A stretch of DNA of 64,000 bases from Calycina herbarum (taxonomy: Eukaryota > Ascomycota > Leotiomycetes > Helotiales > Pezizellaceae), in the NCBI GenBank assembly GCA_001414485.1, contig LLEY01000008.1, positions 558,001-622,000 of the forward strand, in the 5' to 3' direction. Below are positions 10,441 through 21,810 of this stretch, in pieces. The position numbers were made by a program, and so were the translations under genes. Numbering within the stretch: the first letter of the stretch is position 1; the number at the start of each line of letters is the position of its first letter. Below the pieces are notes generated by a model. That model saw only the letters and a program-made list of their open reading frames with translations, was not told the origin of the DNA and did not search any database.

Positions 10441-12852
10441 GGTGTTGTATTTATGAAATTGCGACTCGCTGACAAGTTGGCAATCGGGCAAAAGCTTTTC
10501 CCAGCCACGGGATTCAAATTCACTCAAGTTTTATCATTCCGTTCTGGTATGTTTTATTCGCTAGAACCTTAGCTCGCGATGAAGAGTAGAAGCGGCAGTA
10601 AACAAATAATGTTGTTCTAACTTTCCAGTCCTGACTATTCCTAAACAGCCGGGCTAATAGTCCCAAATTGAAGCCTTTAGGATTTACCCGAACTTACTTA
10701 GAAAGATGGAAGAACAAGGGCTAGGTTAGCAGATACGAAGCTGAAGTAACAATGCCACTTTTGATGTCTTTCGCGCAGTGCCACGCGAGCCTACCTTCGA
10801 AATAAACGGCATATAATCAGCGATTTCGCAACGTAACAATTCGTAAAAATATAAGAAAATTACGATTAGATGCGCACGAGGATGCTTTACTCTTTTTTTC
10901 AAGCTTCGAACGTTTTGATCTTGTTTCCGTCGAGTTGTAGACGTGGGGACTTCTCGTAGATTGAAATAATGGTGCCGCTTAGAGCCTACCTCAACACCCA
11001 ACCTACCAAATGTATACTTAAAAAAGCACGTACTTTCAGATACTGATCAATGACTAAAACCACAGTATCATTGTAGGATCTTTTGTATTGAAATAAACCC
11101 CTTTAAACAAAATAGATATCCCTGGATCTGGATATAAATCGATGTATCAATTTGCATTGGATAAATCCATTAGATAACCATTCCGTATCCATCCATCGAG
11201 TGCACAGGTCATCTTTTCCATTTTCCTCGGTTATTTCCAATCAAAAGAGTCTTTTTATACATTTTGATCGACGATGTACAGGGTCGATCCGCGATTCCGA
11301 GGACCTGGTGCTAGTTGCAAAGTCTGATTTCCAAGATCCAATTTAATAAAAACAAAAGCGACGAACGGTAAGTGATTGATGAATAAGTAAAGTCTAAAGA
11401 TATTACACAACACCTTCGAATAAGTGCAGCGCCTCTCTTGTATTCGTACCCTCCCCCTCACTTGAGGTGGGATTGCGCGTCGAGGTCAGCTTCATGAATG
11501 AAGTCTGCCTTGCGGATTCTTCCGGAAAGAATGCCCAAGACCACGAGTCAACAGTCTCAACTAAGCTTTTGTTTCGAAACAGATCCTCGAAAAGAGTTCT
11601 CGAGACAAACAGAGAGACCAATAACGAAGAGCAATTGATATTTTCTGACAAAGTTTGCAAGCCAAAATTCCAAAATGGTCCTGGAGCTCTCTCTCGAGCC
11701 TGCCATCGCCACACCTCGGTAGAGTTATTATTGCACTTGCAAGACTTCCCTTGAAGTGAAAAGCCCATCATCTCGACATCATCTCGACATCATCTCGATG
11801 GGAATTAAGATTAAAAGCGAGGGCGAGAAAATATATGGAGGTTTCCAAGGCTTTCATTTGTTTGCAGGCCCAAAGACCCCTGAAGCACTGCCTCACGATG
11901 AAACCTCAACCCCTCCATTGCTTCCCCATGAAAGCCCTGATCTGCGGTCCGAGGAGCCAACGTCATTGTTACAGGGGAAGCTTTCGAGTTCGAAATTCCA
12001 CTCCTTCCACCGGTTCCTTGGGTTCCTTGAAGATGGACTTGGCCTTTGGAAGACGCGGCGGATAAATGGCTGTTAGTCGAGGGGAGAGTCGATGGCGATG
12101 ATAGAAATAGACTGGGTCACGTCAGCTCTGTGGTGTCATGTTTGAGGGAGGGAGGCAAACAATTGTAGTTCAGTACCTATACCTGGCTGCTGTAGTGTAA
12201 GTAGCCATACCTAGTACTAGCCCATAGTACTGGGAATCGCCTCGTCTTCTTCGGCCTCATCTGGGATCAGGATGCCGATATGATTCCGGGTCCATACGAG
12301 AGAACGAGTTTTTCTCCCTGTAAAAGCAAAGATCTCTGTCATCAATCCGCTTTTCAGCTGCCTTATTACTGGCTGTTCTACGGGGAGACCGCAAAATATA
12401 ATATAGCTATGGGTACCAACTGGGGCTCACTTCGCGGGGCGCAGCTGGCTGTTGCGGGACCGACTAGCGTCACTTGGTACTCACCTGCAGATCTGTACTC
12501 ACTATCTCGCGCCCGGCGACCAAAATCACATCACGACTCACTACCCAACAAACATCTGCAGAAGACCGAAAAGTAATGCGAGCTCAAGAATCCGAATTCA
12601 CCATCACGCCTCATATATCGCCCTCTATTTCCATTCCCCGCCTTGCCCCCAGCCTTTCCACGCCCATTTCACTCCACCCCTCACTCACTGATCGCGAATA
12701 CAGTCATCGAGCTTAGTCGTGCAGACTTCACCACGGCGCGGCTGAAGTTTCTAGCTGCCTCAGCGTCTCATAAGAGATCGCGATCGCGGGGCAGCGCACT
12801 GAACTCTCTTCCTGAAGATACAGTTCAGGACTCCTTTGATCCAACCCCAATC
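10441..12852. other. Intergenic, no supported gene
   Basis: Short open frames on both strands (10726-11001 -, 11403-11771 -, 11467-11754 +, 11756-12076 +) lack family features and overlap each other. The exact trinucleotide-like repeat at 11766-11798 is listed separately. The region after 12590 is pyrimidine- and C-rich and probably belongs to the patatin gene leader. Confidence 0.35.
11766..11798. repeat. Exact 11-bp tandem repeat, 3 copies
   Basis: The unit CATCATCTCGA occurs three times head to tail without mismatch. It is intergenic. Confidence 0.8.
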
Positions 12853-14802
12853 ATGGACATCAACAAGACCACCATCCGGCGCAAAGACACTACGAAGGGT
12901 CCGCCCCTTCGAATATTATCTCTTGGTAAGTAAACTAAGTCCAGATTATCTAGATCACCAGCTAACCCGCCGCAGATGGAGGTGGTGTGCGAGGATATGC
13001 CCTATTCATCATAATCCAAGAGATCATGTACCGTACATACGTCGAGATGGAGGGCAAAGCCCCCAAGCGAGACCAGATACCAAAACCATGCGATCACTTC
13101 GACCTGATAATAGGGACTGGTACCGGAGGTTTGATTGCGCTCATGTTAGGAAGGTTACGCTTGGATTTGGAGACTTGCAAAGAAGTCTATGTGCGAATGA
13201 CCCAGAAGGTCTTCGAGACTGACAAAACGATTGCCGGGATTCCATATCGATCCACCCTTTTCAAGGCTTCCAAACTCGAGGAGGCTATCAAAGAATGCGT
13301 GAGGGAGCATACGATTTTTGACTCGGAAGGAAATGATGGTGTGGAATCAGAAGCAGCGAGAGTCAGCCCTCTAAATCCCAGGAATAAAGGACCTCAACGG
13401 CATACAAGCAATGCGAGCGTGGCAAGCTTTAGTGCGAAGACAGGCTCAAATTACCCAAGTCGAGGATTGTTGGCAGTAAGGGCAGGAAATCCAAATGCCT
13501 TGTTATATGACAACAGAGAAAACCGAACCAAGACGTAGGTCGTTCCATTCCATAGCCAGGATGAAGCTAATAGATAATAGGGCTGTTACAGCTGTTTATA
13601 AAGGCACCGGCAAAGGAGGCTCCCCTGTGGTCCTTCGATCATACGATTCCCGAAAAGAGCCAGCTCCGGAAGTGAATTGCAAAATCTGGGAAGCTGGCCG
13701 TGCAACCTGTGCCACAGGTTTGGCATTTAAGCCGATCCAAATCGGACAATCTCTATTTCTCGACGAGGGAGCCGGTCGTTTCAATCCGTCTGTTGAGGCA
13801 CTGGACGAGGCTTGTGTGAACGAGTGGCCAGGTCGTGATGTCGGGGTCATGATCAGTATTGGAACTGGTAAACGGCCAGCAGGAAGTGAACAGAATTCCC
13901 ATTTATGGTACGAAGGATTTATGGGTGATTTTGCCGAGGCTAGACGGAAATTGATCGCCAAAATCGAAGGATGTGAAGAGACACATCAGTACATGGTACG
14001 GGAGGGTCTCAGCAAGCGGGGTGTTAATGTGTCGAATTACTACCGATTCAATGTCGAAGTTGGAGTGGGAGAATTTGGAATGAATGAGTGGAATCGACTA
14101 TCAGACATCAGCACAAACACTCGACGATATCTCGGCAAGACCAATCCACAACAAATGATTTCGGAGTCGGCAGTGAAATTAGCAAAGATTCACAGAGCCA
14201 AGCTGAGATTTGAGAACGAAGGTGGTGAGATGAGTGGTGTTGGAGGTGGCGCTGCAGGTCATTACAAGAGCTTGCCTGACGTTCCTGAGGCGTATCCCAA
14301 CGCTGTCGAACTACCGGCCGATATTCCTATTGCACCTTTAGTACCCAGGAGGAGTCCACCTCCTCGACCATCCTATGAATCGGGACATCACGATACCCTC
14401 GCAGTACCTCACCCAAACCAAACTCCCTCTCCGCGATCATCGTCGGAAAACAAGACTCGTCCTTACAGTTCCGGACAACTCCATTCTCCTAGAACATCGA
14501 CACAAAGCATGACCGATGCTGATGGCGATAAGTTTACTCTTCATGCACCCACGCCCGATCAATACAACACCGCTTCTGGCAGCGACAAGATCGCAATTGT
14601 GAGTGCGGATGAGCTTGCAAAACCGCCTTTGCCACCAACTCTTCAGAACGCACGAGTAGAGCCACCACCAAGGCCACCGAAGACTCCCATCCAAGAACCG
14701 GGTTCGATGATGGGAAGGAGTAGACCTGTTTTACCTTATCCGATGGATGATGGACCGCCACCTGTTGTCAATATGGCCAAGAAACCGGATTATCGGAGAT
14801 AA
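12853..14802 (+). CDS. Patatin-like protein lacking the nucleophile Ser (617 aa)
   Basis: Three exons, 12853-12925, 12976-13534 and 13581-14802, all with good GT-AG sites; the sum is 1854 nt. The N-terminal half is a patatin fold: the oxyanion-hole loop DGGGVRGY at residues 25-32, then FDLIIGTGTGGLIALMLGRL with the elbow at 71-75. In active patatins the elbow is GxSxG; here residue 73 is Gly. The dyad aspartate region, usually DG[AG], reads LFLDEGAGRFNPS. A later segment, VMISIGTGK, is also typical of the family. The C-terminal ~190 residues are proline-rich and look disordered (RRSPPPRPS, RVEPPPRPPKTPIQEP), which suggests SH3-type contacts. The protein is therefore probably not a classical Ser/Asp lipase; it may be a pseudoenzyme or may bind lipid. 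The first intron splits the DGGG codon run, a position that supports the model. Confidence 0.88.
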
Positions 14803-15929
14803 TGAAAAGCACGTATGAGGACAGAGATGTTAATGGCGTTATGAGGGATTTGAAATGGTATTTACGGCTGCTTGTTCTTCCTTTTTTATTCATGATATTG
14901 GAGTTGGGCATTATACCTTTGACGCATTTGGGGACTTTTTGTTGTATGCTACTTACTTCTTTACCCAACTTTCTATGTGGATTATTTGATGAGGATGGGA
15001 CCCCGAGGGAGGGGAGTCCGTAGGTATTTAGGTGGCTATTGTGGATTAGGATAATATATGGTTTTATATTCACAGTTTTGTGAGAGCACCCGTTATCGTT
15101 CGTCGTGTATGCTAAGAGTTTGAGATTCAGCGAAGTGACAGCTGGTCGCGACCCAGCTGGGTTTCATAGGTTTGTCGTTTTTTGTAAAATAAAAAAACAC
15201 ATGTTATCAACAACCGTGAACATCGACAGAATGAAGTGCAATCTTTTTTTAAGAGTTAGCATTGTAGATAGTTGTTGTCAGCCTGCTTTTTAGTAGCGAG
15301 GTCTGCGGGGACGGAAATTTTTTCCTCTCGAAAAATGGATCCAAATTTACACACAACACAGCGAATAAAATAGGTGCAATTTCATTTTGTTATTGATTAG
15401 CTACGAGAGATTCCTTCTAGGATTTTTTTTGGGGTATTGTTTTAGGTTCTTTCAAATATACTGTTGTAGGTAGTGATGGGGGGTTCTGCGCATTCCGACC
15501 TTTTTTTACGTCCCCGGCATTGCTTTTCAGAGGGTGTCTTTAAAATGACTACTGGACAGCAGCCAACGAGCCTCGAGGGCCGTATCTCGTGCAACCCTCG
15601 ATATCAAGCCGCGTCGTGCTCAACAATTTGTCTGCCTGCTGATATGCCCTTCAAGCGGAGGTGCTTTCTGGTTGGGTTAATATAAACCTGCATCGCAGAT
15701 AATTGGTTCTGGAACTTCTCAAATATGCAGGAGTGTTGCATCAACGAATTGGAGTTGCATTACATGCATTTCCCCTCACGGGCTTTCATCTCTTCTCTCG
15801 TGTTTCCTATCATGTCATATTTCACAGCCTCAAATTTTCCTCGATTGTGTTTGCTATTGCTGATGGCGTGCAATTGCTTGCACTAGAGGCCGCTGGTTGA
15901 GAATCCACGGGCAGGATGCGACCGGAATC
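14803..15929. other. Intergenic, no supported gene
   Basis: This is the 3' flank of the patatin gene and the upstream region of the next gene. Only short frames without family features are present. Confidence 0.35.
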
Positions 15930-18314
15930 ATGTCCTTTGGGTGCAGCATTCTCGATATAGCCTCGTTTGTGCAGTTGACGTGGCAGATTGTCGAAGGCGC
16001 CAAGGCTGCGTGTGGTGAACACGATGATCTGACCAAGGAGATGGTCACTCTTCATACTGTCTTGTCGCATGTTGAATCCGAAATGAGAAACCCCGATTCG
16101 ATACTGGGCAACAGGAGAGACAAACGAGTGAGAGGACTGAGGAATCACATTGAAGGATGCAAGATCCATTTAGTCCGACTGGATTGTCTTTTGTCCAAGT
16201 ACAATGCCCTTAGCAAGTCGGAAAAGAGTGTAAAGAATTTATGGCAAAAAGTCAAATTCGGTAATCGGGAAATCATCAATGTTAAAGATATTCGGCAGAA
16301 GGTTCGGACGTATACAGATGCGATATCCATCACATTGCAGTTGTTCTCTTCTGGGTCGCAGGGTAAGGTTGAAAGACAATTGAATCGCCAGAGTGGAAGC
16401 TTGGACATGATTCAGGAGTCTGTGAACCTTGTTCTTGCCAGATTGACGGCAACTGGTACAACTGATGGCTCGGTCATGACGGATTATCATGGTGACGACA
16501 AAACATTTTGGAAAAATCTCAGACGAGAGCTCGTGGCAGAGGGGGTCTCTTCTTCTGCATTGCGAGGTCAGGAGAGGCTTATTAAGAAATATATCAAGGA
16601 ACTTGGACAACGAGGTGTGCTCGATGACCAGAACGCTTCAACGACAACACTGCCCTTAATCAAGGAGCTCGAAATTCCACAAGATTTTAATGCAACTGAA
16701 ATCGGGGAAGGAACTCTTAAAGTCAAGCACGAGGAGGACGACGATCAACCTTGCGGCTCGCCAAAGGAAAATGAAGTTTCTTGGGAGTCCGCTAACACCA
16801 TCACCCCCATTGCTACCAATGAATCATCGGAATCTGAGACCGATGAATCGATTTCATCCGAAGACGGCAACGAGGAAGAATCATACGGTTATGGATGCAC
16901 AGTCGAATATGGTACTGATGATGATTACAAAACTGAGAAAACCGAAGTAGAGGAACACACCCCTCTGATGAAGAAATGTATTGACGGAGAATACTACACA
17001 AGATGCGCAAGATATGCGATATCTACGAGGGGGACTATCTCTAGCAAAGCCCCAAACATCGCTTCTAGTGTTACCCATTCCCCGCAAAGCACATCTACGC
17101 CATCTTTACAACCATATTTAGAAGGGGTTGTGGATGCCGATTTCATGCCAAGGTCACATCCAAACGTTCTTAGCCCCAATTCCATCGCCACTTGCTCCGA
17201 CTCTTCAGAATCTACACGGATATTGAAATGTAGAACGGGGTTACAGGCATATTTTGAAGAGGTTCTTGACGCTGATTTATGTCGGGAGCCCACCCAAACG
17301 TCTTTTTTTACTTCGATTTACCAAGCGAGTCTCCCATGTTTGAGACATCATTCAAACGTCTGAAGATATTGGAACCCGATGCTACCCAGGATACAGGCGA
17401 TGACTACCATTCCCCCCTTCCGCAGTCTCCCTCATCACCATGTCTCGAACGTGACTTGAACTGGAAGCCCGAACCAGGCCAGTGGGTTTTTTCCTCTCGA
17501 CTTGAGCTTCTCAATCCTAAGCTTCGAATTCACTTTTATTCAACTGTACAAGCCAAGGCCACCCAAAAGCTCCAAACTCGCTACGATGAGTTTCTTACTC
17601 GCTATAATCGCAGCGTCGGTTTCGGTACTATCCATGCGGCCCTTGCTCATTTCGAGGATTCACACAAAAGGGAGTTAGCGTTCTTGAAAGAGATCATGAA
17701 AAAGCATGGCGCTCTAGGACTCCGAGAGTTGTCTCATTCCGCAACTTTTAAAGAAGAATTCTATTCTTCAGTTTGCGAGACTCCGATGTTCACAAGGGTT
17801 TCCCCTGAAGATACCGCTTTTGATCTCCATCGAATTCCAAAGGATCTCTTCATTTCAAATTGGGACGGATCCAGGGAGCCAATAGTCTTTGCGGGCAACG
17901 TATTGATGTTGAAACTTTCGGAGTTTATCTATTTCATTGGTCTCAATTTATTTGGGGGGTCGAATCAAAGGAAGCGAAAAGAGCGAAAGCATTCAAGACA
18001 GAGGTGGAAACGTTTGAAGCCTCGTTTGAGGATATGACAAATGACTTGCGGGAGGTATACGCGATTGGACTCAGTTCTCGCGGCTCACATGGCCATCAAC
18101 CTGAAACTGCGCTCAGGGCAATAAGATATGGGTGCAGTTGAAAGAGCGAATCTATTCACTTGTCACTCACGTTGAATCAATTCCATATTACTATCACTGC
18201 GACGAACTGGATTGTCGCTATGTTAGGGCATTCCTTGCCAACGTTGGAGGGGAGAAGTGGATCGAATTAAGAGAAAGGATGGGTGCCTATCACAGGTTGG
18301 AAGGCTGTGATTGA
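15930..18314 (+). pseudogene. Frameshifted fungal STAND N-terminal domain protein
   Basis: The start at 15930 gives MSFGCSILDIASFVQLTWQI, the typical opening of the fungal N-terminal domain found before NACHT/ankyrin modules and in stand-alone proteins. KACGEHDDLTKEM-like sequence, YNALSKSEKSVKNLWQKVKF and LFSSGSQGKVERQL follow in family order. An acidic Ser/Glu-rich linker covers about residues 255-340. The protein then continues in other frames: a shift near 17275, another in the G run at ~17958, and a third near 18110. The final frame ends at 18314 after ESIPYYYHCDELDCRYV. No NACHT or ankyrin part is visible. At the first shift an internal repeat (DADFMPRSHPNV at ~17140, and its copy at ~17270) shows one base missing in the second copy. 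Without the shifts the product would be near 790 residues. Sequencing error at homopolymers could explain the second shift. Confidence 0.65.
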
Positions 18315-18550
18315 TGTCCAGCTTAAAAGAGTACAAGTGCTGGGGAAGCGGTCTCCGCAACAACATCTAGGAAAGCAAGAGAAGATTTGAATATCATCTT
18401 AAATTAATCCAAACAACCTAACTCTATCCAAACTTCAGTTCAACAACCAATCCCGCAATCCCCATAATGCTTCTCTGGTTCTCCGAAAGACTTGGAGACT
18501 GTCCGAGAAAATCTCACTTGCGTCATCCAAAGAATGGCAAGTCTCTATCT

Positions 18551-19812
18551 TCACTTCTTGGACGTATATGCACTCCAATCCTCGGTTTCAATGTACTTCC
18601 TCAGACTCGTGGTTTTCAATTTAGGATCAAGCTAGTTTATTGTGAGTTCTCAATCTCGGAACAGGGTTCGCAAAACTTACATCAGTAGGCAAAACCAAAT
18701 GTTTCCCCCAACCAAATTCAGCACTAGTTGCATTACTTTCAGCTGCCTCTCTCGCTAGTCCTCCAGGCATCGCTTTGTCAACCTGTTCAACCGTGACTTC
18801 GACCAATTGATGTGGTACACCAGTGACCTTGGTAAAATCCTTCATGAAAGAGGCATAACTCCTAAACTCGCTCACACCCAACAAATCCTGTTTTGGCTCC
18901 GATCGAACAAGAAGGTCAACAAACAATCCAGTGTCATCAGTCACCACAAATGGATGCTGAGCATCATTGGGACCAGGTTTCATCCAAACAATCTTCCCGC
19001 TCTCATCCTTCACTATCCCTAGCACTTGACCCATTGTCTTCAAATTCGAAGCATAAAATGCCATATTCAACAAACTGCTCTTCTCCCATAACTTCTTCTG
19101 CTCCTTCAAATACTCACTCACTGTGGACGATCTCGGAGTTAGTATTGCCCTTTCTAAAAGTATGTTTGAGGAGCATGAGGCGGAAACAGGGGTATAAGAG
19201 GAGGAAGTGAGGTGTCTGAGGAGGAAATAATGTCTCAATCATCCCGAAACAACCTAAAAGAGGGGAAAAGAACTCAGAGGTCACCCACCCATTGCCTTCC
19301 CATCAAAATGATAATTGTAAGTATACTTGCCCCCACTCACCTCCTTGAAGTTCGGCAAGGTACTCCAGATAAACCTTTCCAAAACTCCCTCTTCTTCTAA
19401 TATCTGAGCTACGGCATCGACAATCCCCTTTCCGCGCTTCACTTCGAGGTTGTGAGCATATTCCCCAGTAGCTCGATCAGAAACTTGAGATAATTCCGCG
19501 TACTTCGAAAAGAAGGGAGCCCAAAAGTCTGTTACAGCGAAGATGACGTGGGCACCGCTGAATGCTGGCAAGAGAGTACTGGGATCGTCGACATTGGCTT
19601 CTATGAGGGTGATTCCTTTTGCGATGAGGGCTTGGGCTGAGGAGCTGGTTAGGGAACGTGTTGTTCCTTTGATGTTCCAGCCGAGGGATTGGAAGAATGT
19701 TGCTACGGAACCACCCTATAGTTATGAAATGAATTAGTTGATTGGCTTCAATACTATGGAGTTGACTTGCTTGTGTTCCTGTTATTCCGAGGATAGAGAT
19801 TGTTTTTGCCAT
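18551..19812 (-). CDS. NmrA-like NAD(P)-binding protein (329 aa)
   Basis: Four exons: 19812-19771, 19715-19289, 19120-18681 and 18631-18551; the sum is 990 nt. The N-terminus MAKTISILGITGTQGGSVA carries the Gly-rich GxxGxxG dinucleotide-binding motif of the atypical short-chain dehydrogenase / NmrA family. Further matches are GTTRSLTS, EANVDDPSTLLPAFSGAHVIFAVTDFW and the central WSTLPN and SLLNMAFYASNL regions. NmrA-like proteins bind NAD(P) and act as redox-sensing regulators or as isoflavone-reductase-like enzymes; which applies here is not clear. The first intron starts with GC (GCAAGT) rather than GT, and no GT alternative keeps the motif in frame. A TATATAA box at 19927-19937 lies ~115 bp upstream. 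Confidence 0.9.
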
Positions 19813-21271
19813 TTTAGAGTGGAGTTGGGTTGAAATTGAGATTGGTCAGGTGATTTTATTTTCGGTTGTTGAAGGAAAGGAATTCTCGGGATTTTACTTT
19901 TTATTTTTGGAATTTGGATATCCTTCTTTATATATAAGCTACCATCACGTAGGGACGGACTTCACTCCACCCGAGCCGGTCGATGATCTGCAGAGAGGGA
20001 ATAAACTAATTTCTGACACTATTCTGACATCCTTCTCAAAGGGAAGTCAACTACCTCTTCTAATACTCCTCTTGAGACTGTTTTTTTCTTGAGGTGTAGT
20101 GCTGCTAAAGGCTCTGCCAGTTCATTTTGGCTTCGTATTTGAATTGTTTTGGTATTGTTACGGCCTCAAGTTCTCGGTTGATTTTGAGCGTATTCTTTCT
20201 ATTCATAGTTGTCCCATTTCCTATCCCACTTCTTCCGAGGGGATTCAGTTGAGCCGCGTGGTGCTTTAATTGCACCGACGGAGTGTTTATTGAGCCAATT
20301 TGAGCAAAATCAAAATATATGCTTTCAAATCTCAAAATAATCGACATGTTATTAGTAATTCTGGTCCATCAGTTACCAAACCAAATAGGGGGGTACAACA
20401 CGTCGATTTATCGGCGGTCTTAATGCCTAGAGCTATGCCATCAACACCAAAAATATTTCATTCAATACCAAAAGTTACTGGGTATTTATAGTAAGGCTTC
20501 AAAGGAGGTTATTGAACACTAATTTCCACATAAGATTCCCGCTTAATTAGAGCCGAACGCCATTAGTAGCCATTCGATGTGCATCATGTGAACTGCAACC
20601 AGGTTGTTGAAAATTTGGGGCAGCGGCGGTGGTTTTAGCAACGAGATGGAATGGTTTTCCGTTATTTAGAATCTAGAGAGTAAGTCCAAGGAGAGAGGAG
20701 ATGTGTGCGCTTTTTTCCGGTATCAATTTACGACTTGAGGGTCTGGAAATTTGGGGTTGAAGAATGAAACTTTTGCTTGGTTTATGGCGCCCGGCTGCAG
20801 ATGAGCGATGTGCAACAAAATATGCAGACCAAGAATGGTCACATGTATTAGAATCATGTGGTTTTGAGGTAACATCTAGTAGTATCTAGGGTTATGCAAG
20901 CTTAGTTTCAATTCTCGTTCAAGGTAGTCGGGATGCTACAAGGTTTTTTAATTCCAAGGTAGAGACTTTCGAAGCTAATTCTTTAGGGTTGACTAGAATT
21001 CACGTGGTAATACCTCCTTTTCTCATTGGAAATTTGCGGCAATGATTGAGGAAAGGTGAGACGTGGAACACATTGTAGATTTAACTTAGATGTTGGGAGA
21101 CGCATGATGTTGATGGAACTTTTGAAAGTTTGACACCATCGAGAAACCCACTGAAATACATAAAGACCGTAACACCTCCCCTCAGATACTTTCCCATTAT
21201 TTGATCATAATGTCCAATCTTAAACTCCCATCACCTTTCCATGTTTTCCCACCAGCTCGGATGCGCTTCTC
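19813..21271. other. Intergenic, no supported gene
   Basis: It contains the TATA box of the NmrA-like gene (19927-19937) next to its start. The rest shows only short frames; the region 20300-21200 is AT-rich with no recognised repeat. Confidence 0.35.
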
Positions 21272-21810
21272 TTACGTTTGAGTTGGAGGGAATGGACGAC
21301 ACCGGGTAGCAGCACAAAACCCAGTACAACACCCTTGAAGCAGACAGCCTCCGAATCCACCTCCACACCACTCACACATAGCAAAGTCCGGAAGGCAGTT
21401 TCCTGGTGGATTTGGTGTTGGTCTGCAAGCCACGGAGAGAATTGGTTGAGGTGGACCGATATCAACAGTCGTGCCTGAGCCCGTGGTTGCGATTGCTTTC
21501 TGACCGGTAGTGTAGAAGTTGCAGTTGAGCCATATGTTATAAGTGGCTGTTTCGATAAGGCTCACGCCGAGTTCGTTGTCTATGTGGTTGTTAGTTTTGC
21601 TTGCAAAGTTAGATGGATGGGTTTCGTACTGGTGTTGTAGGAGTTGCCATCGGCCTTCATGTCGAGGGTGTATGTTGCTGGGCCGCCGTGGAAGGTCAAT
21701 GTAAGGGGGAGATATCCTGTGAAGGGATCGCGGGCTGCGATGTTTGGGGTTGTTGGCATTGCAGTAGCGAGAGTTGCCAAAGCAGAAGTAAACCAGAGCG
21801 TGTATTTCAT
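21272..21810 (-). CDS. Small secreted cysteine-rich protein (162 aa)
   Basis: Two exons, 21810-21630 and 21579-21272, with an intron GTACGA...CATAG. The N-terminus MKYTLWFTSALATLATA is a clear signal peptide with likely cleavage after residue 17. The mature part has 10 cysteines, eight of them in the last ~45 residues, in a pattern C-x5-C-x2-C-x5-C-x4-CC-x3-C-x4-C that looks disulfide-bonded. The length, signal peptide and Cys content fit candidate effector or cell-surface proteins; no known domain is recognised. A TATAAA box lies at 21903-21908, about 95 bp upstream on the same strand, and the gene stands alone in a wide gene-poor stretch. The function is unknown. Confidence 0.8.

Noticed and set aside
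11403..12076. Several overlapping open frames between 11.4 and 12.1 kb
   Set aside because: Mutually overlapping on both strands, no domain, no introns or promoter that single out one of them.
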